From DTU072 sp050309775 (lineage in GTDB: Bacteria > Bacillota > Clostridia > Christensenellales > DTU072): 41,458 nucleotides of DNA. Under the pieces are notes generated by a model that worked only from the letters and a program-made list of their open reading frames with translations, searched no databases and was not told the DNA's origin. Position numbers and translations under genes: made by a program. This document shows positions 33,690-41,282 of this stretch, piece after piece. The DNA lies in assembly GCA_050309775.1 (NCBI GenBank), contig JBNRMV010000006.1:1-41458 (forward strand). The letters are read 5' to 3'. The number at the start of each line of letters is the position of its first letter. Within the stretch, counting starts at the first letter, position 1.

Positions 33690-33718
33690 TTGCATTTGAA
33701 TGTAAAGGATTGTATACT
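33690..33718 (+). promoter_or_regulatory. Sigma-A promoter of metF–metH
   Basis: TTGCAT (33690–33695) and TATACT (33713–33718) are 17 bases apart. The start would be near 33725, leaving only about 24 bases before the metF ATG, too short for a SAM or T-box riboswitch. Confidence 0.65.
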
Positions 33719-33748
33719 TATAAAAAGCGACAAAGTTTGGGAGGAAAA

Positions 33749-34633
33749 ATGCGCATAAATCACCTTTTCAAAGAAAAAAAAGCCGTACTTAGCTTCGAGA
33801 TATTTCCGCCAAAAATCACCAGTCCTATCGAAACCATTTATGGCACTCTTGAAGCATTGAGCGGTCTGAGCCCGGATTATATCAGCATTACATACGGCGC
33901 AGGCGGCGCCTCAAGCAACAACAGAACGCTGGAACTTGCCTCCCTTGTAAAAAACAAATACGGCATCGAGTCGCTTGCCCACCTCACCGCCATACACTCC
34001 GACAAAGCCGGAGTATTGGCATTTCTTGAAAAGATGCACCAACAAGGCTTAGAAAACATTTTAGCGCTGCGCGGCGACAAGAGAGAGGGATTTGAAGTGT
34101 CGAAAGATTTTCGCTACGCATCGGATTTGGTACAATTCATAAAACAAAACGGCACTTTCAGCATTTCCGGCGCCTGCTATTCAGAAGGACATTTTGAGAG
34201 CGCATCATTAGACGAGGATTTGCAAAACCTGAAAATAAAGGTGGACAGCGGCGTCACGCATTTGAATTCGCAACTGTTTTTTGACAACGATTCTTTTTAT
34301 AAATTCATTGAAAAAGCGCGCCGCATCGGCATAAATGTGCCTATCCAAGCCGGCATTATGCCAATAATCAACAAAAGACAAATAGAGCGTACAGTTTCGC
34401 TGAGCGGCGGCGCCTTCCCAACAAAATTCTCAAAACTTATCGCAAGATACGGCGACAACGACGAAGCCATGCGCGCGGCAGGCATAGCATACGCCACAGA
34501 ACAAATAATAGACCTGCTTGCCAACGATGCCGAGGGCATTCACCTTTACATCATGAACAATGCGACTGTTGCGAGGCAAATAACTGACAACATAGCCGGC
34601 GTTTTGAAAGGAACAAACGGCGAAAACCAATAA
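33749..34633 (+). CDS. metF: 5,10-methylenetetrahydrofolate reductase
   Basis: The protein has 294 residues, the usual bacterial MetF size. SFEIFPPK (15–22) carries the glutamate that matches E. coli Glu28, the proton donor. ISITYGAGGASS, LAHLTAIH and ILALRGDK line the FAD/folate pocket, and LNSQLFFDNDSFYKF and PIQAGIMPI are further family blocks. It reduces methylene-THF to methyl-THF for MetH. The frame is open from further upstream, but the ATG at 33749 is chosen for GGGAGG five bases before it and its match to MetF N-termini. metH follows after 26 bases. As the gene lacks any electron-bifurcating partner here, the methionine role is more likely than an acetogenic one. Confidence 0.93.
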   Translation: MRINHLFKEKKAVLSFEIFPPKITSPIETIYGTLEALSGLSPDYISITYGAGGASSNNRTLELASLVKNKYGIESLAHLTAIHSDKAGVLAFLEKMHQQGLENILALRGDKREGFEVSKDFRYASDLVQFIKQNGTFSISGACYSEGHFESASLDEDLQNLKIKVDSGVTHLNSQLFFDNDSFYKFIEKARRIGINVPIQAGIMPIINKRQIERTVSLSGGAFPTKFSKLIARYGDNDEAMRAAGIAYATEQIIDLLANDAEGIHLYIMNNATVARQITDNIAGVLKGTNGENQ

Positions 34634-34659
34634 ACAAGGGAAAATAGAGGACACAAGAA

Positions 34660-36999
34660 ATGAATGCGAGAGAACTGATACAAAAAAAAATTGTGCTGCT
34701 TGACGGCGCAATGGGCACAATGCTCCAAAACCAAGACTGTTACAACACCGGCGACTGTCCTGAACTTCTGAACATCACAAACCCCGACATAATCACGGCA
34801 ATTCACAAACAATATATTGATGCCGGAGCGCAGATTGTTTATACAAACACATTCGGCGCCAACAGAAAAAAACTGCCGAAAGACTATTCTCCGGAACAGG
34901 TCATAACTGCTGCAATAAGCGCGGCAAAAAAAGCCGTCGCAAACACAAATTGTCTTATAGCCCTTGATTTGGGACCCATAGGCGAGCTTTTAGAACCCCT
35001 AGGCAAACTTTCGTTTGAGGACGCTTACGAACTTTATGCCGAACAAATTAGGCACGCCGACGGCGCAGACCTCATTGCTATCGAAACGCTTTCCGACCTT
35101 TACGAAATGAAAGCCGCCGTACTTGCCGCAAAAGAAAATTCGGATTTACCAATTGTTGCGACAATGACTTTTGAGAGTACGAAAAGAACATTTATGGGTT
35201 GTTCTCTTGGCTCAATGGCAGTTACTCTTGAGGGTTTGGGCGTTGACGCACTTGGCATAAATTGTTCTCTCTCCCCCGAAAACCTCATACCCCATATAGA
35301 AGAACTACGAAAGTACACAAATTTACCCTTAGCCGTAAAAGCCAATGCAGGGCTGCCCGACAGCAACGGCTCTTTCAATACGGATATAGATATTTTTACT
35401 GCTGCTTACCGCCGTTTTATAGAACTTGGCGTGAGCATTATCGGCGGCTGCTGCGGCACAACCCCCGAATACATAAAAAGCCTTTCACAATTTGCCGGCA
35501 AAGACAGAATAATACAGAACATACCCTTACCTTCTATGGTTTGCACCCCGTCAAAACTTGTCACAATCGACTCACCGAAAATAATAGGAGAGCGTTTGAA
35601 TCCCACAGGCAAGAAACTAATGAAACAAGCGTTACTGAACGGTGACGATGACTACATAAAGAGTCAAGCAAATGAGCAGATTGCCGCCGGGGCGGACATA
35701 CTTGACCTGAATTGCGGACTGCCTCAACTGAACGAGGCTGTCGTCATGCCAAGACTTGTGCGCATGTTGCAGTCTTTCACCGATTTGCCGCTGCAAATAG
35801 ATTCCTCCGACGCAAAAACAATAGAGAATTCTTTGCGCATTTATAACGGAAAACCTATCGTAAATTCAATAAACGGCGACGAGGAAACACTTGACGAAAT
35901 ACTGCCGATTGTCAAAAAGTACGGCGCCGCAGTCGTTGCGCTTACTCTTGACAAAAACGGTATACCAAAGACTCTTGAACAAAGAACAGCCATAGCCGAA
36001 AGGATAATTCAGCGCGCAAAGCAGCACGGCATAAACAAACGGGATATCTTTATTGACCCGCTTACATTGACCGTCAGCGCAGAACCCGAACAAGCGAAAA
36101 TCACACTTGCCGCTATAAAGCACATTAGCCAAAAAATGAATATGAATACTGTTTTGGGTATCTCAAATGTTTCATTCGGATTGCCAAACAGGAATTTAAT
36201 AAATTCCGCTTTTTTGCTGTCGGCGCTTAACAACGGGCTAACTTTGCCGATAATAAACCCCAATATAAAAGAAAATATTGACGCAATAAGAGCCTACAAG
36301 GTACTGAACGGGCTTGACGAGGGCTGCACTGAATATCTTGCCGCCTATGCGGAAAATGTACTTTCGGCGGAAACCTCAGCTGAAATGAGTATTGAATACT
36401 GCGTGCTGAACGGACTAAAAAAGCAGTGCGCAGATGCCACCGCAAAGCTGTTAATAACGCTGCCGCCCCTTACTGTTGTAAACGAGCATCTTATTCCTGC
36501 GCTTGACAAGGTGGGCGAACTATATGAGCAAGGCAAGCTGTATCTTCCGCAACTCATAATGTGCGCCGAAACAGCAAAATGCGGTTTTAACGAAATCAAT
36601 AAGGCTATGTCAAAGAATAACGCCGCAAAAAAATACAGCATTTTGCTTGCAACCGTAAAAGGAGATGTGCATGACATAGGTAAGAATATAGTCAAGGTTG
36701 TGCTCGAAAACTATGGCTATGACATAATAGATTTGGGCAAAAATGTCGAAATAAACGATATTCTTGACGCCATATCGGAGCATAATGTCAAACTTGTGGG
36801 CTTGAGCGCGCTTATGACAACGACCGCCGTCAACATGGAAAAGACCGTCAATGCAATAAGGCACAAAAATCTTGATTGCAAGATTATGGTTGGCGGAGCC
36901 GTCATCACCCAAAGTTACGCAACGGCAATCGGAGCAGATTTTTACGCCAAAGATGCCAATGAAGCCGTCCGTATCGCCAAGAGCGTTTTTATCCAATAA
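34660..36999 (+). CDS. metH: Cobalamin-dependent methionine synthase, short form
   Basis: The protein has 779 residues. The homocysteine domain (1–300) has DGAMGTMLQ and the zinc cysteines Cys202 (GINCSLSPE) and Cys264–Cys265 (IGGCCGTTPE). A pterin-binding domain (about 305–565) begins IIGERLNPTGKK. The helical cap and B12 domain follow, with GDVHDIGKNI placing His671 as the cobalt ligand. It moves a methyl group from methyl-THF through cobalamin to homocysteine. The C-terminal AdoMet-dependent reactivation domain of E. coli MetH (1227 residues) is absent, so oxidised cobalamin must be rescued by a separate protein not in this window. A weak GAGG site precedes the ATG; transcription is probably from the metF promoter. 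Confidence 0.93.
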   Translation: MNARELIQKKIVLLDGAMGTMLQNQDCYNTGDCPELLNITNPDIITAIHKQYIDAGAQIVYTNTFGANRKKLPKDYSPEQVITAAISAAKKAVANTNCLIALDLGPIGELLEPLGKLSFEDAYELYAEQIRHADGADLIAIETLSDLYEMKAAVLAAKENSDLPIVATMTFESTKRTFMGCSLGSMAVTLEGLGVDALGINCSLSPENLIPHIEELRKYTNLPLAVKANAGLPDSNGSFNTDIDIFTAAYRRFIELGVSIIGGCCGTTPEYIKSLSQFAGKDRIIQNIPLPSMVCTPSKLVTIDSPKIIGERLNPTGKKLMKQALLNGDDDYIKSQANEQIAAGADILDLNCGLPQLNEAVVMPRLVRMLQSFTDLPLQIDSSDAKTIENSLRIYNGKPIVNSINGDEETLDEILPIVKKYGAAVVALTLDKNGIPKTLEQRTAIAERIIQRAKQHGINKRDIFIDPLTLTVSAEPEQAKITLAAIKHISQKMNMNTVLGISNVSFGLPNRNLINSAFLLSALNNGLTLPIINPNIKENIDAIRAYKVLNGLDEGCTEYLAAYAENVLSAETSAEMSIEYCVLNGLKKQCADATAKLLITLPPLTVVNEHLIPALDKVGELYEQGKLYLPQLIMCAETAKCGFNEINKAMSKNNAAKKYSILLATVKGDVHDIGKNIVKVVLENYGYDIIDLGKNVEINDILDAISEHNVKLVGLSALMTTTAVNMEKTVNAIRHKNLDCKIMVGGAVITQSYATAIGADFYAKDANEAVRIAKSVFIQ

Positions 37000-37039
37000 T
37001 AATTAAATATCAAACAGCATTGAATGCATTTTTTGCCTG

Positions 37040-37068
37040 TTTACACAGTAGATAATATAAGGTATAAT
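37040..37068 (+). promoter_or_regulatory. Sigma-A promoter of the GPH symporter gene
   Basis: TTTACA (37040–37045) and TATAAT (37063–37068) are 17 bases apart. The start is expected near 37075, and AGGAG (37091–37095) lies before the ATG at 37101. Confidence 0.78.
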
Positions 37069-37100
37069 AGGTAATATATTTATATTATTTAGGAGTAAAA

Positions 37101-38570
37101 ATGCAAAAACATACTTCCGAGAATGTAACCCAAAAAAACTTTATGGAACCAAAGGAACTGCGTTCCTTTGCTATCGCCGCCGGCGGACAAGGCATGGTTT
37201 ATTCCATGATGAGTTCGTACATTTCAGATTTTTATGCCAACATACTGCTTGTATCCCCTCTTTTTGTATTCATTCTGATGCTTGCGGCACGGATTTGGGA
37301 CGCCATCAATGACCCAATTATGGGTTTGGCTGCCGACAAAACAAATACCAAATGGGGCAGAATGAAGCCCTACCTAATCATCACCCCTATTCCAATAGCC
37401 GTTTTGACTGTCTTGCTTTTCTTTGCGCCCAACATAAGCACAACGGCAAAAATGGTATACGCATCCATCACCTATGTTCTGTGGGGAATGATTTATACCA
37501 TCTCCGATGTGCCGTTCTGGAGCATCGTAAACCTCACCACCCCCAACCCCGTAGAAAGAGGAAAAGTAATTTCCATAGGACGCACAATAAACGGCATCGG
37601 CGCCGCCATACCGCAAGCGCTTATGATAGTCGTTCCGCTGATTGTCGCTTTATTCCTGGATAAGAGCCTGCCAAAGACTGCATTTGAGTTGCAGCAATAC
37701 AAGTTGAGCTATCTTTTCTCGGCTATTTTTGTATCAGTGGTAGGCATGGCGCTTTTTGCAAGATTTTTCTTTTACGCCAAGGAACGCGTTATCCCTATTC
37801 AGAAAGAAAAAATTCCCCTGAAAGAAATCATAAAAGCAATGAAAGGAAATCGTCCTTTGATACTGGTTGTCATAATGGGCGTGTTGAGTTTTACTCGCTA
37901 TATGATTCAAGCAGGTTCAATCCATGTGGCCAGATATTCCTTCACAGGCACAAGTATCAGCCAAACGCTGCTTATTTTCGGCATTGCCGTAGCTGCCGGA
38001 ATGTTTGGCGCCATGGTGTTTTTGCCCAAGGTTTTCAAACGATTCAACTACAAACAGATTGTCATTGCCGCAGGATTGCTGGGTTTTGTTGTCGATACGG
38101 TGATGTTCTTTGTCGGCTTCAAAATGCTCAGCTCCCCTTACATACTCTACATCCTCATTCCTTTTTTGGTAATATCAGGTATTCCTCTGGGCGTTTATAA
38201 TGTGGTATCGTTTGCCATGATTTCGGATTCAATTGATTATATGGAATGGAAGTCGGGCTATCGTCTTGACGGCATAACCAGCGCTTTCCAAACTTTCATA
38301 AACAAACTCGGCAACGCATTTGCCACCTCTTTTATCGTGCTTATGTATACGCTAATAAAACTAAACCCCGTGGATTATGTTGAGGGTGCGGTGCAGATTA
38401 CTTCATCCATTCAGAAAAGTATGTTTTCACTGGTTACCTTGATGCCGGCGGCAGGCATGCTGCTTTCCATTATTCCGATATTCTTTTATGACCTTGTCGG
38501 TGAGAAAAAGGACAAAATAACAAAAGAATTGTACGAAAGGAGGCGCCAAGCCAACGGAGAAATTGAATAA
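37101..38570 (+). CDS. GPH-family glycoside/pentoside/hexuronide:cation symporter
   Basis: The protein has 489 residues and about twelve membrane helices, within the MFS superfamily. The GPH signature lies at residues 67–91, from DAINDPIMGLAADKT to WGRMKPY. This is the cytoplasmic helix 2–3 loop of MelB-like carriers, with the acidic residues used for cation coupling. DVPFWSIVNLTT (helix 4–5 region) and MEWKSGYRLDGITSAFQTF near the C-terminal third are also typical. It should import a glycoside with Na+ or H+. The sugar cannot be read from the sequence, although the GH2 gene elsewhere in the window would suit a beta-glycoside. It has its own promoter and a terminator that it shares with the kinase gene on the opposite strand. 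Confidence 0.88.
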   Translation: MQKHTSENVTQKNFMEPKELRSFAIAAGGQGMVYSMMSSYISDFYANILLVSPLFVFILMLAARIWDAINDPIMGLAADKTNTKWGRMKPYLIITPIPIAVLTVLLFFAPNISTTAKMVYASITYVLWGMIYTISDVPFWSIVNLTTPNPVERGKVISIGRTINGIGAAIPQALMIVVPLIVALFLDKSLPKTAFELQQYKLSYLFSAIFVSVVGMALFARFFFYAKERVIPIQKEKIPLKEIIKAMKGNRPLILVVIMGVLSFTRYMIQAGSIHVARYSFTGTSISQTLLIFGIAVAAGMFGAMVFLPKVFKRFNYKQIVIAAGLLGFVVDTVMFFVGFKMLSSPYILYILIPFLVISGIPLGVYNVVSFAMISDSIDYMEWKSGYRLDGITSAFQTFINKLGNAFATSFIVLMYTLIKLNPVDYVEGAVQITSSIQKSMFSLVTLMPAAGMLLSIIPIFFYDLVGEKKDKITKELYERRRQANGEIE

Positions 38571-38585
38571 ATCCCTCCACCAAAC

Positions 38586-38617
38586 AAAAGGACTGCAATT
38601 ATGTGCAGTCCTTTTTT
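38586..38617. terminator. Bidirectional terminator between the symporter and histidine kinase genes
   Basis: AAAAGGACTGCA, loop ATTATG, TGCAGTCCTTTTTT is a 12-bp perfect stem with a T-run in the plus direction and TTTTG in the minus direction. It lies 16 bases after the symporter gene and 29 bases after the kinase gene. Confidence 0.88.
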
Positions 38618-38645
38618 GTTGTCGAAATAAGCTAAATTAAGAAAT

Positions 38646-39872
38646 TTACATTTTGAAACTAACGCGGAACTCCGTCCATTCATTTTCTTTGGTGTCAACG
38701 GTTATGTTGCCGCCCAGTCCGTCAACTATGGATTTGGCTATTGCCAACCCCAGCCCAAAGCTCTGCACCGCGCCCGCAGTATGCGACTCCTCGCCGCGAT
38801 AAAAGCGGTCGAACAGTTTTGGCAACTTTTCTGCAGGAATGCTGACGCCAAAGTTTTTTACTGAAAGAACGGCTCTCCTGCGCTCAACGCTCAAAGATAT
38901 ATCTATTCTGCCATCTTTCGGAGTGTACTTTACTGCGTTATCTATGAGGATATAGCACAGTTTTTCAAGGTTTTCGGCTTCGGCTCTTATAAGGATATCC
39001 TCATCTATCTTTTGGTTAATTTCCAGTCCGTTGTCAAAAAATGCCGCCTCCATGCTAAGTATGACCCCATGCAAAATTGCGCTGCAGTTTATGCGTGAAG
39101 AAGCAGCGTCCGTACTGAAGTTGTCCGCCTTGGCTAAGTCCAGCATATCATTGACAAGGTTGGACATACGCTGCGTTTGGGAATGAATGTTGCTGAACCA
39201 TTTTTTTTGATGCTCTACGGTTTCTGAAGGGTTGGAATTTATTATCGAAAGACTGGTGGTTATGACGGTAATGGGTGTTTTCAGCTCGTGCGAGGCATTG
39301 GCAACAAGCTCTCTTTGTTTGTAAAAGGCGCTTTCTATGGGTTTTACCGCCCTATCCGCATATAACCTACTTATGAAAAACAAAGTTACTAGGCTAATTA
39401 CATACGCCCCCAATAATATAAACAACAGCCCGGTAAGGCTGTTTTGCAGCAATGAATAATCATAAATGACTATGCGCACAACATCATAAAATTGATACAA
39501 ATCATACGCCAAATATCTGTCCTCGGCTTTCATTCTGCCCTTTTGGCGGGGCTTGCCCATAACTTTTTGGACAATTTCATCCAGCGTTTCTCGTGGAAAA
39601 TACCCCTCGTCAGAAATATATCCTATCTCACCGTTTGCCGCATCTACAAAAATTATCAGGCTGTTTGGCTCAAGTTTGTCCGTTTGCACGCTGTTGGGCA
39701 ATAAAAAGGAGCTGCTACGCGCAGCCATAATAGATTTTTCCAAACCGTCGTCAACCTGAAAACTCATTCGGACATACGCCAGCGCATAGACTGAGCTGAG
39801 CAGAGCCAACACAAGCACCCCAAAGAGCACCATGTTGCTGATAATAATCTTTCTGCGTAACTTCTTAAACAT
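38646..39872 (-). CDS. Sensor histidine kinase (OmpR-system partner)
   Basis: The protein has 408 residues. TM1 lies about 11–33 and TM2 about 143–167, enclosing a ~105-residue extracytoplasmic sensor without a recognisable domain. The linker is too short for a full HAMP domain. HisKA carries NASHELKTPITV with His194 as the phosphorylation site. The ATPase domain follows, with the N box LIDNAVKYTPKDG, F box LFDRFYRGE and G box SFGLGLAIAKSIVDGLGG. It autophosphorylates and passes phosphate to the response regulator gene just upstream. The start overlaps that gene by 8 bases. The signal sensed is unknown; its neighbours give no firm hint. Confidence 0.92.
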   Translation of the reverse strand: MFKKLRRKIIISNMVLFGVLVLALLSSVYALAYVRMSFQVDDGLEKSIMAARSSSFLLPNSVQTDKLEPNSLIIFVDAANGEIGYISDEGYFPRETLDEIVQKVMGKPRQKGRMKAEDRYLAYDLYQFYDVVRIVIYDYSLLQNSLTGLLFILLGAYVISLVTLFFISRLYADRAVKPIESAFYKQRELVANASHELKTPITVITTSLSIINSNPSETVEHQKKWFSNIHSQTQRMSNLVNDMLDLAKADNFSTDAASSRINCSAILHGVILSMEAAFFDNGLEINQKIDEDILIRAEAENLEKLCYILIDNAVKYTPKDGRIDISLSVERRRAVLSVKNFGVSIPAEKLPKLFDRFYRGEESHTAGAVQSFGLGLAIAKSIVDGLGGNITVDTKENEWTEFRVSFKM

Positions 39873-40542
39873 TGTATTCCAGCTTGTACCCCGCTCCCCT
39901 TACTGTGGAAATCTCAGTCTTTGCTTCAATAAACACAAGTTTTTTGCGTATGAAAGAAATATAAACCTCTATGTTGTTATATTCGGCTTCCGAATCGTAG
40001 CCCCAAAGTTTAATAATTAACTCATCCTTTGTGACAACAAATTTTGGGCGCTGCAAAAAGTATTTGAGGATTTCGCATTCTTTCAGCGATACCTTGACTT
40101 TTTTGTCACCGCAAACAAGTTCGTACGCCGACATGTTGAGTTCTATATCGCCGAATGCAATGACATCTTCATTTATGCTTTCGGTCTTTCTCCGAATTAG
40201 CGCGCGCGCTCTCGCAAGCAACTCCTGCGGTGAAAACGGCTTCGCCAAATAATCATCAGCGCCGCTGTCCAGTCCCTCTACTTTGTCAAGTGTGGTGGAT
40301 TTTGCCGTCAATATAAGTATAGGTGTAGTGATGCTGTTTGCGCGCAAAGCCTTCAGCACCTCTATACCGTCCATTTTTGGCAACATAAGGTCAAGAATGA
40401 TGACATCATATATTCCCGACAACCCCAGTTCAAGCCCGCTCTCGCCGTCATAAACGGCGTCAACGCTATACTTTTCTTTCTTGAAAATATGCACCAGCGC
40501 ATCGCTTAAGTTTTGTTCGTCTTCTATAAGTAATAATTTCAT
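39865..40542 (-). CDS. OmpR/PhoB-family response regulator
   Basis: The protein has 225 residues from the chosen ATG. The receiver domain has the acidic pocket IEDE near the N-terminus, the phospho-acceptor Asp51 in ILDLMLPKMDG, the switch Thr in LILTAKS, and Lys in LAKPFSP. The C-terminal half is a winged helix (ECEILKYFLQRPKFVVTKDE and onwards, then VEVY-type IEVYISFIRKKL and VRGAGYKL). A GTG two codons earlier (40548) also opens the frame; the ATG is preferred because AGG lies five bases before it. Co-transcribed with the kinase, which it overlaps by 8 bases. Tandem repeats about 55–70 bases upstream may be its own binding sites. Confidence 0.93.
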   Translation of the reverse strand: MKLLLIEDEQNLSDALVHIFKKEKYSVDAVYDGESGLELGLSGIYDVIILDLMLPKMDGIEVLKALRANSITTPILILTAKSTTLDKVEGLDSGADDYLAKPFSPQELLARARALIRRKTESINEDVIAFGDIELNMSAYELVCGDKKVKVSLKECEILKYFLQRPKFVVTKDELIIKLWGYDSEAEYNNIEVYISFIRKKLVFIEAKTEISTVRGAGYKLEYNV

Positions 40543-40587
40543 ATTCACCTGCCTAAAGTAACCTTATTACAATAGCCTTAAAATACA

Positions 40588-40612
40588 CTTTAACCATTAA
40601 AGTTGGTTAAAG
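40588..40612 (-). promoter_or_regulatory. Tandem repeats, possible response-regulator binding sites
   Basis: On the minus strand CTTTAA occurs at 40612–40607 and 40602–40597, exactly 10 bases apart. An inverted copy follows as part of a 15-base palindrome, CTTTAA-TGG-TTAAAG (40602–40588). OmpR-type regulators bind direct repeats spaced about one helical turn, and the site lies just upstream of such a gene. The assignment is inferred. Confidence 0.45.
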
Positions 40613-41202
40613 ACCTTGATGACTAAATCAACAATTATAGCTTGTTCAAACTTTGATGAATCAATAGTCAAATGATAATTTGTGGCTTGGCTCCAGTTCT
40701 TTGAAGTATAATGATTGTAATAAGATTTGCGTTTTTTGTCAATTTTTTTTATGCGGCTTGCCGCCTCGTTTTTGGTTATTTCATTGCGGGCTGCTAGAGC
40801 ATTTATGCGGTATTCCTCGGGCGCATGAATAAAAATATTCAGCGTGTTTTTGCCCTCCAACACAAAGTCGGCGCTCCTCCCCACAAATATGGCGTCGCCT
40901 TTTTTTGCCAACTCTTTTATGATTTCGCTCTGCAAAAAGAAAAGCTGGTCATTGGTTGTCATATTAAAATAATTTGGCATTATTGTTCCCATGGGCGTGG
41001 CATTTATCATTAGCGCATGGAAGAAGTTCGCCGTGCCTTTTTCGTCCAGAGATTCAATGTACTCGGGACTTATGCCGCTCTCGGCTGATGCCAACTGTAT
41101 GAGTTCGGAATCATAACAGGGTATGCCCAGTCTTTCGGACAGCTCCTTACCGATAAGCCTGCCGCCGCTGCCGTATTGTCTGCCGATAGTGATATATTTC
41201 AT
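40597..41202 (-). CDS. Cytidylate kinase-like family protein
   Basis: The protein has 201 residues. It begins with MKYITIGRQYGSGGRLIGKE, the phosphate-binding loop of the cytidylate-kinase-2 family. The nucleotide-binding core continues with IPCYDSELIQLAS, KKGDAIFVGRSADFVL and an LID-like basic segment, KKIDKKRKSYYNHYTSKNW. These proteins are common in Clostridia and related to CMP kinase, but no activity is settled for most of them. It is not the main cmk, which usually neighbours rpsA or ispH. AAGGAGG precedes the ATG, and a terminator-like hairpin sits right against that site. Its stop codon overlaps the repeats in front of the response-regulator operon. Confidence 0.82.
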   Translation of the reverse strand: MKYITIGRQYGSGGRLIGKELSERLGIPCYDSELIQLASAESGISPEYIESLDEKGTANFFHALMINATPMGTIMPNYFNMTTNDQLFFLQSEIIKELAKKGDAIFVGRSADFVLEGKNTLNIFIHAPEEYRINALAARNEITKNEAASRIKKIDKKRKSYYNHYTSKNWSQATNYHLTIDSSKFEQAIIVDLVIKVFNQL

Positions 41203-41212
41203 AATGACCTCC

Positions 41213-41257
41213 TTAAAAAAATATGGGATAATATCCGATTATATTATCCCATATTTT
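41213..41257 (-). terminator. 17-bp hairpin abutting the RBS of the cytidylate kinase-like gene
   Basis: The minus strand reads AAAATATGGGATAATAT, a 6-base loop AATCGG, then ATATTATCCCATATTTT: a 17-bp perfect stem, followed by extra T. It lies 26 bases after the stop of the upstream partial gene and ends at AAGGAGG of the next gene. It can act as a terminator, but a possible -10 (GATAAT, 41248–41243) is embedded in it. Confidence 0.75.
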
Positions 41258-41282
41258 GGTTTATAAATCAATTACAAGTTTT

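Noticed and set aside
33500..33725. A riboswitch in the A/T-rich gap between the BspA-like gene and metF.
   Set aside because: No conserved SAM, cobalamin or T-box core could be found, and the metF promoter leaves only about 24 bases of leader.
37000..37045. A possible terminator between metH and the symporter gene (AAACAG…CTGTTT).
   Set aside because: The outer stem is only 6 bp, the inner part does not pair well, and the T-run lies inside the loop, so it does not qualify as an intrinsic terminator.
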